Shown here one piece after another: positions 55,891 to 64,000 of a stretch of DNA of 64,000 nt. Below the pieces are notes generated by a model, which did no database searches, was not told the DNA's origin, and was given only the letters and a program-made list of their open reading frames with translations. Source of the stretch: Glycine soja (lineage: Eukaryota > Streptophyta > Magnoliopsida > Fabales > Fabaceae); contig NC_041019.1 in NCBI RefSeq assembly GCF_004193775.1, positions 18,790,259-18,854,258 of the forward strand, given 5' to 3'. How positions within the stretch are numbered: position 1 is the stretch's first letter; each line of letters opens with the position of its first letter. Position numbers and translations under genes: made by a program.

Positions 55891-57746
55891 ATGATCGAGA
55901 TAGAGGAAGTTTAGGAATAGATGAAGGTCGACATGGAGGCCATGAAAGACCAAAGATATCATGATGGAGGCCATGATGAGCATGAGGAAAATGATGGAGG
56001 TCAATGCGGCTGCGGTTGCCACTACAAGTGCTGCCACTGAGGTATCTGGTGTGAATCAAGTAAGTCGTCCAGTCTCGAATATGGTAGGTCAGAGAGGCGA
56101 AGCATTGGGAAGTACGGGCGGTCCCCATTTTGCGCAGGTCCAGAGCAAGCACCCTTTTCCACCGTATGGCCTACCTCCCAACTATGCACCACCCAATGTT
56201 GTACATACGCTCGAGGAGAACGTCGACCACTTCGCTTCTATACCCCTTGAGAGCCAACAACCTCAGCTTGGGAACACTTATGTCGCTCAACCCATGGGGG
56301 AGACACATGAGGTACCCTAAGATCATGCTCTGGCCGACTTCGAGCCTTACCCTAGATATGCCGCTGAGGGGCAAGCATTTGGTGGCATACCCCGACCAAA
56401 CACTTTGGGGGGCCCTCAGTATCGCCCACAATCGCAACTACAACCCTTATGTTTTTCGGTGGGAAGACTGCCTCTTTCCATGGTGGAAAGGGGAAAATTT
56501 GATCACCTAGAGGAAAGGCTGAGGGCCATTGAAGGAGGTAGGGACTACCCTTTTGCCGACATGGCGGAACTATGCCTAGTACCCGACATCATCATTCCTC
56601 CCAAGTTCAAGGTGCCTAACTTTGACAAATATAAGGGGACTACTTGCCCCAAGAACCAATTGAAGATGTACTGTCGAAAGATGGGGGTGTACGTGAAGGA
56701 TGAGAAACTCTTGATGCATTTTTTTCAAGAGAGTTTGGCCGGGGCAGCGATCACTTGGTACACCAATTTGGAATCTTCTTGGATCCGTTCTTGGAAAAAC
56801 ATAATGGCTGCCTTCATCAAGTAGTATCAGTACAACTCTGACATGGCTCCGAATAGAATGTAGTTGCAAAACATGTACAAAAGGGAGCATGAGTCCTTCA
56901 AAGAACACACCCAGAGGTGGAGGGATTTGGCGGCTCAAGTACCACCCCCAATGATGGAAAGAGAAATGATCACAATGATAGTAGACATTTTACCTATGTT
57001 CTACTACAAGAAGATGGTGGGGTACATGCCCTCAAGTTTCGCGGATCTGGTATTCGCGGGTGAAAGGATCGAGGTAGGCCTAAGAAGAGAAAATTTTGAT
57101 TATGCTGCTTTAGCAAGTGCTGGCAATAGGAGGACTGGAACAGGTGGAGCTAAGAAAAAGGAGGGAGATGACCATGCTGTAACCACAACTCCCACATGGC
57201 CAAGTTCCCAACAAACCTCTCACAACCCCATATACCAATATCCCCCACACCAATACAATTAGTCGACCAATATCGAATCTCCTCCATGTTCGACGCCCAT
57301 CCAACCGAGAATGCCCAGTCAACCACAAAGACCTCCCCAACATCACCAACAAAATCCATTCCCTGCATTGAAAGAAAACCCGTGGATTTCACCCCGATAC
57401 CAATGCCTTATGCCGACCTGCTACCATCCATGCTCAGCAACCAAATGGTTGTGGTTAGCCCGGGAAGGGTCTATCAACCTCCCTTTCCCTGATGGTACAA
57501 TCCCAACGCCACATGTGCCTATCATGGTGTTTGTCCTGGGGAACTCTATCGAGCAATGTGTAGCCCTCAAGAACAAGGTACAAAGCTTGATTGATGTTGG
57601 ATGGCTGACATTTCAAGAGGATAGTCCGAATGTGAGGACTAATCCGCTTGCCAATCATGGAGGCTCGACAGTGAACACAGTGGAAGAATGGGAGTCTCAA
57701 GGGCTAAAGCAGATAGGGGATGTGTCAACTTCCAGGAGGTTCATAT
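55891..57746 (+). pseudogene. Ogre-2 gag (capsid), truncated by LTR-X
   Basis: One frame from 55961 to 57746 contains a Met/Glu-rich start (MMEAMMSMRKMMEVN), a Pro/Gln-rich region, then FDHLEERLRAIEGGRDYPFA and the Retrotrans_gag core: KFKVPNFDKYKGTTCPKNQL, GAAITWYTNLESSWIRSWKN and ESFKEHTQRWRDLAAQVPPP (about 56600-56950). SSFADLVFAGERIEVGL and a Pro/Gln-rich tail follow. Stops at 56318, 56822, 56861 and 57260 break it. The frame may begin upstream at about 55893 after a frameshift. It is interrupted at 57746, before any protease motif. Confidence 0.85.
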
Positions 57747-58479
57747 TGTAGAAGCAAAGCTTCATGGTGAATCAAAGGTGATTCAAAGGTGTTTTGATGA
57801 TAACAATGATGATAACAAAACATGATGGCAAAGGTGATGACAAAAAGCTCAAAGATCAATCAAAGAACAACTCAAGTGAATCAAGAACAATTCAAGAGTT
57901 CAAGATAAGAATCAAGAAGAATTCAAGACTCAAGAAGAAAGTCTAGAGTCAAGAATCAAGATTCAAGGTTCAAGATCTCAAGAATCAAGATCAAGATTCA
58001 AGACTCAAGATTCAGGAATCAAGAGAAGACTCAATCAAGATAAGTATTAAAGAGTTTTTCAAAACTTTGAATAGCACATGATTTTTTGACAAAACCTTTT
58101 ACCAAAGAGTTTTTACTCTCTGGTAATCGATTACCAGATTGTTGTAATCGATTACCAATAGCAAAATTGTTTTGAAAAAGTTTTCAAATTGAATTTACAA
58201 TGTTCCAATTAATTTCAAAAATCTGTAATCGATTACAATGATTCGGTAATCGATTACCGGTGCCTTTGAACATTGAAATTCAAATTCAAATGTGAAGAGT
58301 CACATCCTTTCACATAAAAGCTTTGTGTAATCGATTACACTGATTTGGTAATCGATTACCAGTGATTGTTTCTGAATAAATCAAAAGATGTAACTCTTCA
58401 AAAAGGTTTTGACTTTTTCAAATTGGTTTTAAGTTTTTCTAAAAGTTATAACTCTTCTAAATGGTCTTCTTGATCAGAC
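57747..58479 (+). repeat. LTR-X (+), left part (U3)
   Basis: TGTAGAAGCAAAGCTTC, the same start as the solo LTR at 39416, runs to CAGAC at 58475-58479. It contains tandem TCAAGATTCAAGA-like words (about 57880-58030) and three palindrome pairs at 58123/58144, 58225/58246 and 58327/58348. It continues at 60193 after the inserted minus LTR. It is inserted in Ogre-2 gag. Confidence 0.85.
58123..58359. promoter_or_regulatory. Three GTAATCGATTAC pairs, LTR-X (+)
   Basis: Starts at 58123, 58144, 58225, 58246, 58327 and 58348: exactly 21 bp within each pair and exactly 102 bp between pairs. All six are the intact GTAATCGATTAC form. Confidence 0.8.
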
Positions 58480-60187
58480 TGTTGGATCGAGTGGCCTCAG
58501 AATAATTAAGAAGGGGGGGTTGAATTAATTATTCCTAAACCTTTACTAATTAAAAATTACTCTTCTAAGGCTTTTACTAAATTGTTAAGAGAATAAGGAG
58601 TAGAAGAGAAACTTAACAGAAAGTAAAAGTGGAAATTAAATGCACAGCGGAAACTAAAAGAGTAGGGAAGAAGGAAACAAACACACAAGAGTTTTTATAC
58701 TGGTTCGGCAACAACCCATGCCTACATCCAGTCCCCAAGCGACCTGCGGTCCTTGAGATTTCTTTCAACCTTGTAAAAATCCTTTTACAAGCAAAGATCC
58801 ACAAGGGATGTACCCTCCCTTGTTCTCTTTGAAACCCTAGTGGATGTACCCTCTACTAGAATTGATCTACAAGAGATGTACCCTCTCTTGTTCTCAGTCA
58901 AACCCAAGTGATGTACCCTCTACTTGTACCACAAAGGATGTACCCTCCAATGTGTTAAGACAAAGATCTCAGGCTGTTAAACCTTTGATACTTTGTGAAT
59001 GGGGATACAAAAGAATTCTCAGGCGGTTAGTCCTTTGAACACTTTTGTATAAGGGAATGGGAAGAATCAAAAGAATTCTTAGACTGTGTTGTTTTGAATT
59101 CTTTGACAAGGGATAAGGGAGACATAAAAGAATTCAGGCGGTTAGTCCTTCGTTCTTTTGGAAAAGGGAGAAGAGAGACACAAAAAGAATTCAGGCGGTT
59201 AGTCCTTGGCGAATTCTTTTTGGAAAAGGGAGAATGGAATGAAAAAGATGAATAACACAAGTCTTCAAGGTTTAGAAAAACCAGAAAACTTTGGAAAGCT
59301 TTTGGCAAAAAGAAGAAGAAGAAGAAGAAGTTCAAAGAGACTCAGAAATCAATGTGGAAAACTTGCTTGTGTAAAGAATGAATTGGAAAAGATTGATTGA
59401 TAGAATGAATGAATGAAAATGCAAAACAAAGCCTTGATTTTATAGACTCTTCATGTCTGGTCAAGAAGACCATTTAGAAGAGTTATAACTTTTAGAAAAA
59501 CTTAAAACCAATTTGAAAAAGTCAAAAACCATTTGAAGAGTTACATCTTTTGATTTATTCAGAAACAGTCACTGGTAATCGATTACCAAATCAGTGTAAT
59601 CGATTACACAAAGCTTTTATGTGAAAGGATGTGACTCTTCACATTTGAATTTGAATTTCAACGTTCAAAGGCACTGGTAATTGATTACCAAAACATTGTA
59701 ATCGATTACAGCTTTTTGAAATTAATTGGAACGTTGTAAATTCAATTTGAAAAAATTTTCAAAACAATTTTGCTACTGGTAATCGATTACAACAATCTGG
59801 TAATCGATTACCAGAGAGTAAAAACTCATTGGTAAACATGTTTTGAGAAAAATCATGTGCTACTCAATTTTTGAGAAAAACTTTTTATACTTATCTCGAT
59901 TAAGCCTTCTCTTGATTCTTGAATCTTGAGTCTTGAATCTTGATCTTGATTTTTGAGATCTTGAACCTTGAATCTTGATTCTTGACTCTTAACTTTCTTC
60001 TTGAGTCTTGAATTCTTCTTGATTCTTATCTTGAACTCTTGAATTGTTCTTGATTCACTTGAGTTGTTCTTTGATTGATTTTTGAGCTTTTTGTCATCAC
60101 CTTTGTCATCATCTTTTGTTATCATCATTGTTATCATCAAAACACCTTTGAATCACCTTTGATTCACCATGAAGCTTTGCTTCTACA
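58480..60187 (-). mobile_element. Complete LTR-X in minus orientation (1708 bp) inside the + LTR-X
   Basis: TGTTGGATCGAG...GCTTTGCTTCTACA is the full reverse complement of an LTR-X. The flanks are CAGAC (58475-58479) and TAGAC (60188-60192), a 5-bp target duplication with one mismatch. The host LTR resumes with ATGAAGAGTCTATAAAAG. Reversed landmarks include the C run as GGGGGGG at 58514-58520, inverted repeats 58770-59222, a TATA box near 59434 and palindrome pairs at 59575/59596, 59677/59698 and 59779/59800. A (GAA)n run lies at 59313-59331. Confidence 0.88.
58770..59222 (-). repeat. Inverted-repeat array of the minus LTR-X
   Basis: Reverse counterpart of 40349-40808: CTTGTAAAA/TTTTACAAG (58770-58791, 9-bp stem), ACAAGGGA/TCCCTTGT (58801-58823), CTAGTGGA/TCTACTAG (58837-58859, one mismatch), ACAAGAGA/TCTCTTGT (58869-58891), ATACAAAAG/CTTTTGTAT (59005-59050) and CAAAAAGAATTC/GAATTCTTTTTG (59181-59222). 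Cores TGTACCC and TCAGGCGGTTAGTCC are the reverse complements of those in the solo LTR. Confidence 0.85.
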
Positions 60188-60192
60188 TAGAC

Positions 60193-60389
60193 ATGAAGAG
60201 TCTATAAAAGCAAGGCTTTGTTTTGCATTTTGGATATTAATTCATTATTTCAATCTTGAACACTTTCTCAATCAATCTTTTACAAGCCCTAAATCTCTTT
60301 GAACTTCTTCTTCTTCTTTGTACCAAAAGCTTTCCAAAGTTTTCTGGTTTTCTAAACCTTGAAAACTTGTGCAATTCATCTTTTCATTC
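60193..60389 (+). repeat. LTR-X (+), right part, truncated
   Basis: ATGAAGAGTCTATAAAAGC to TTTTCATTC continues the host LTR interrupted at 58479 (compare 40110-40300 of the solo LTR). Its TATA box (TATAAAA, 60203-60209) is now 1.7 kb from its own palindrome pairs. It stops at 60389 where a minus-strand Ogre LTR starts. Confidence 0.8.
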
Positions 60390-61961
60390 TATTGCAACGT
60401 GCCCTTTTGCGGGCGTGCGAGGCGAGGCTCACAGGTGCGCTTTCCCAAAGGAGGAAAGATGCACGGAGTCTCCACCAACGTTTATTTGTGGAAAACATCG
60501 GAAAAACCGAAGGAAACCGGTCAAAATGAAAATTCTAAGTTCGGGAGTTGTATTTACGTTTGAGGAAGGTATTAGCACCTCTCACGTTTGTCTCAGAGGA
60601 CAACAGCCTATTTTTTAGAATTGTGGAAATTGTGTTACCTTAACTTTTATTTCTTTTTATTTTTTGAGGTCGACAAAAGCGGGGCTTTTGCTCCTACGTA
60701 CCCTCCATCGAAGAGGAAATCAGACCTACGTAGTTCTTTCTTATGCGTGAATCAAGTGATTCTTTTTACTTAAAAGGTGATCATTTTAAGGCGTTGGACC
60801 TTAAAAATGATCCATTTTACTTGGTAAGAAACTGAAATGATAAACTTTCAAAACCCTATTTTTTGTGGACGAGCTTGACTAGGCGAGTTGATTTTAACCT
60901 TAGTTTCGCTTTAGTTATTAGTCAATTCAATTAAGAATGTGAAATCCCAAAGAGAAATCGTCCGATTGATTTTTTTTGCTTTATTTTACTAAAAGGTATT
61001 TTTTATTATTATATTATTATTTTACCTCTTTTTTGATTTCCAACGTGGTTACGGCACGACCGAACGGTCGGAATTCATTTTAACCGAAATTAACGGATGA
61101 TACAATTCAAATGATTGGTGGAAATTTATTTTATTTTTAGATTAGGCGAGAAGTGACTTAAATAAATGGCTTAAGCACGTCAAAATGGGGTATAAAAAGC
61201 GAATGAAAACGAGAATAAAAACACATGAAACAAAATGTGGACCACCACGGGTACATAGAATGAATTGAAAAGCTCGGTTTGAGGTACTTACCCGTTGAAG
61301 ACTGAAGAAAACGAAGAACGAACGATGAATGTTGAAGAACGGTCGAGAATCTTCGCGTAATTACTCATAGAAACGTTACGGAAGCGCCTCGGCTTGGATT
61401 TTCTTCACGGAAATAATTTTCCTCAGCAATTTCGAGAGAATAAGAAGTGCCAAGAAGGCTGAACCCTTTTCTTCTTCACTCCTCCCCCTATTTATAGCAA
61501 AATAGGGGAGGAGCTTGCCACCCAGCTCGCCCAGGCGAGCAAGGTTGCTTCCTCCAGAAGCAACAGCCTTCTGGAGGAAGGAGCTGGAAGGCCCAAGTGG
61601 GCCTGATTGCTATTTGTACCCCCTATTTTTACTAAATGCACCCCCTTCTATTTTTTTGGTAATTTTTTTTTCCGTAACGATACGAAACTTTACGAATTTC
61701 GTAACGATACTTATTTTCCTTCCGCAAGGTTACGAATCCGTATGGATTATATATTTACTCTTTTTTAGCTTTCGAAGAAGTTACGGAAACTCACGGATTG
61801 CGCAAAAATACATCTTTTTGATTTCCGCCATATCACGGAATTTCACGGATTGCGCAGGCCTGCATTTATTGTGCAACAAAGGACGCCAAGTATCTCAAAG
61901 CGGCTAACCAAAGGTTGCATGTCAACAAGTAATAATCCCCGGACGAAATTAGGGTATGACA
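60390..61961 (-). repeat. 3' LTR of a third Ogre-type element (Ogre-3, minus strand, 1572 bp)
   Basis: On the - strand it runs TGTCATACCCTAATTTCGTC (from 61961) to GTTGCAATA (60390), the usual GTTGCGACA end with two transitions. It shares blocks such as TACGTAGGAGCAAAAGC (reverse of 60690-60706) and GTTGGTGGAGACTCC (reverse of 60466-60480) with the other Ogre LTRs. The palindrome GCTCGCCCAGGCGAGC lies at 61525-61540, 30-40 bp from a reverse TATA box (TATTTATAG, 61491-61499). Confidence 0.85.
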
Positions 61962-61976
61962 GTTGCCCCTCTTTAC
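61962..61976 (-). promoter_or_regulatory. Polypurine tract of Ogre-3
   Basis: On the - strand GTAAAGAGGGGCAAC directly precedes the LTR start TGTCATACCC. The close match to 6087-6103 confirms family and orientation. Confidence 0.75.
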
Positions 61977-64000
61977 TTACCTTTTATCGAAGATAAGAGG
62001 AAAGCAAAGATAAGACACTGATTTCGTCCGTCTTGCCCTTTCCATGATCAGTCCATGACAACTCTCGTCTCTACTCCTTCTTTTTTTCTTTTCTGCACAA
62101 CACAATACAAACAAACAACAAGAACAACAAATATAACATACATATACACTTTTGGGAAAACGAAACAATCGGGAACATAACAAAGATCACAATCCCAGTC
62201 AAGAGGATCCGCCCTTGACGATGAAAAACTCTGGAGAATGGAGGATTGCACTAGAGGGTCCTCACTAGTCAATCATGAAGCATAGCTCCAAACTCTTGGG
62301 TGGAGGACGCATGAACGAAAACGCAATTCATGGGGCTCCGAAAAAGATTGAGAATGGAGAATTGCACTAAGCAATCACTACGCATGGCTCCAAACTCGTG
62401 GGTTGAGGACACATGAACGAAAACGCAATTCATGGGGCTTCGAAAAAGATTGAGAATAGAGAATTGCACTAAGCAATCACTACGCATGGCTCCAAACTCG
62501 AAGGTGGAGAACACATGAATGAAAAAGCAATTCATGGGGCTCCGAAAAAAGATTGAGAATGGAGAATTGCACTAAGCAATCACTACGCATGGCTCCAAAC
62601 TCGTGGGTGGAGGACACATGAACGAAAACGCAATTCAGGGGGCTCCGAAAAAGATTGAGAATGGAGAATTGCACTAAGCAATCACTACACATGGCTCCAA
62701 ACTCGAAGGTGGAGGATACATGAACGAAAACGCAATTCATGGGGGCTCCAAAAAAAGATTGAGAATGGAGAATTGCACTAAGCAATCACTATGCATGGCT
62801 CCAAACTCGTGGGTGGAGGACACATGAATGAAAACGAAATTCATGGGGCTCCGAAAAAAGATTGAGAATGGAGAATTGCACTAAGCAATCACTACGCATG
62901 GCTCCAAACTCGTGGGTAAGGACACATGAACGAAAACGCAATTCATAGGGCTCCGAAAAAAGATTAAGAATGGAGAATTGCACTAAGCAATCACTACGCA
63001 TGGCTCCAAACTCGAAGGTGGAGGATACATGAATGAAAACGCAATTCATGGGGCTCCGAAAAAAGACTGAGAATGGAGAATCGCACTAAGCAATCACTAC
63101 GCATGGCTCCAAACTCGTGGGTGGAGGACACATGAACGAAAACGCAATTCATGGTGCTCCGAAAAAGATTGAGAATGGAGAATTGCACTAAGCAATAACT
63201 ACGCATGGCTCCAAACTCGTGGGTGGAGGACACATGAACGAAAACGCAATTCATGGGGCTCCGAAAAAAGATTGAGAATGGAGAATTGCACTAAGCAATC
63301 ACTACGCATGGCTCCAAACTCGTGGGTGGAGGACACATGAACGAAAACGCAATTCATGGGGCTCCGAAAAAGATTGAGAATGGAGAATTGCACTAAGCAA
63401 TCACTACGCATGGCTCCAAACTCGTGGGTGGAGGACACATGAACGAAAACGCAATTCATGGGGCTCCGAAAAAGATTGAGAATGGAGAATTGCACTAAGC
63501 AATCACTACGCATGGCTCCAAACTCGAAGGTGGAGGACACATGAACGAAAACGCAATTCATGGAGGCTCCGAAAAAAGATTGAGAATGGAGAATTGCACT
63601 AAGCAATCACTACGCATGACTCCAAACTCGTGGGTGGAGGACACATGAACGAAAACGCAATTCAGGGTGCTCCGAAAAAGATTGAGAATGGAGAATTGCA
63701 CTAAGCAATCACTACGCATGGCTCCAAACTCGTGGGTGGAGGACACATGAACGAAAACGCAATTCATGGGGCTCCGAAAAAAGATTGAGAATGGAGAATT
63801 GCACTAAGCAATCACTATGCATGGCTCCAAACTCGTGGGTGGAGGACACATGAACGAAAACGCAATTCATGGGGCTCCGAAAAAGATTGAGAATGGAGAA
63901 TTGCACTAAGCAATCACTATGCATGGCTCCAAACTCGTGGGTGGAGGACACATGAACGAAAACGCAATTCATGGGGCTCCGAAAAAGATTGAGAATGAAG
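61977..64000 (-). other. 3' UTR of Ogre-3, to the window end
   Basis: About 250 bp of unique sequence (61977-62229) followed by a tandem array that runs off the window. No pol sequence is reached. Confidence 0.65.
62230..64000 (-). repeat. 102-bp tandem array (at least 17 units) in the Ogre-3 3' UTR
   Basis: GATTGAGAATGGAGAATTGC or a one-base variant starts at 62346, 62448, 62551, 62653, 62757, 62860, 62962, 63065, 63167, 63270, 63372, 63474, 63578, 63680, 63783, 63885 and 63987. Spacings are 102-104 bp, differing mainly in an A run of 5-6 bases. A degenerate unit precedes at 62232. Units are very alike; a CGTGGGTGG or CGAAGGTGG variant marks subtypes. The minus strand reads open 34-codon repeats (MNCVFVHVSSTHEFGAMRSD...), best explained by the period rather than by selection. 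Confidence 0.95.

Larger units (their letters stand above)
51521..57746 (+). mobile_element. Ogre-type Ty3-gypsy element, 5' part (Ogre-2)
   Basis: 5' LTR, primer site, a leader of about 1 kb, ORF1 (DUF7745-like), then gag, all on the + strand. An ORF upstream of gag is diagnostic for Ogre. The element sits in the integrase gene of the copia at 51520 and is itself cut at 57746 by LTR-X. Protease, pol and the 3' LTR are not seen to the right within the window. Confidence 0.88.

Noticed and set aside
39782..62346. A link between the 102-bp pair spacing in LTR-X and the 102-bp Ogre-3 array unit
   Set aside because: The sequences share no words beyond chance; the equal length looks coincidental.
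62480..63972. Minus-strand protein genes in the satellite array
   Set aside because: The open frames are a consequence of the 102-bp period; each is broken wherever a unit is 103 or 104 bp.
62230..64000. CRISPR-like array (regular repeats)
   Set aside because: There are no unique spacers: the whole 102-bp unit is repeated, in a plant retroelement UTR.

Overview
This is a plant nuclear window, AT-rich and made almost entirely of nested, decayed LTR retrotransposons. I see no convincing intact host gene. The element families (Ogre/Tat-type Ty3-gypsy with an extra ORF upstream of gag, SIRE-like Ty1-copia with an env-like region, long LTRs carrying GTAATCGATTAC words) point to a legume, most likely Glycine (soybean) pericentromeric heterochromatin. 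The species call is an inference from family resemblance.

Layout, left to right. 1-7392 is the 3' two-thirds of an Ogre-type element (Ogre-1, + strand): protease and G-patch, a probable frame-restoring pol intron, RT/RNase H, a second RNase H, broken integrase, a long 3' UTR with a tandem hairpin repeat, polypurine tract and 3' LTR. 7393-26350 is a SIRE-like copia element (+) split by two copies of one non-autonomous gypsy family: one on the - strand (11403-16869, TSD GGATC) and one on the + strand (20484-25468). 26351-34950 has no recognisable coding sequence, apart from a tRNA-Val relic at 30051-30104 and small repeats. 34951-39410 holds a minus-strand copia fragment and LTR-like pieces. 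39416-41122 is a clean solo LTR (called LTR-X here; TSD AAGTG). 42894-44244 is the 3' end of a minus-strand copia. 44245-51520 is a minus-strand SIRE-like copia interrupted by two solo LTRs (45595-46962, TSD GGTGA; 48888-50281, TSD TAGTT). 51521-57746 is the 5' part of a second Ogre-type element (LTR, primer site, ORF1 with a DUF7745-like region, gag). It is cut by a + strand LTR-X, itself split by a - strand LTR-X (58480-60187) and then by a third, minus-strand Ogre-type element. Only that last element's 3' LTR (60390-61961) and a satellite-like 102-bp tandem array (62230 to the window end) are in view.

Nothing here forms a working pathway: each coding region has stops, frameshifts or deletions. 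The signals that look organised are non-coding and lie in the LTRs and 3' UTRs. First, GTAATCGATTAC-type palindromes occur as pairs 20-21 bp apart upstream of the TATA box, in at least three LTR families; in LTR-X three pairs repeat every 101-102 bp. Second, the LTR-X region downstream of the TATA box holds eleven successive inverted repeats with constant cores and different stems, some with compensatory changes between copies. Third, both visible Ogre 3' UTRs carry tandem repeats, one with covarying stems and one expanded like a nascent satellite. Positions were read by eye from the sequence; identities and family names were not checked against any database.
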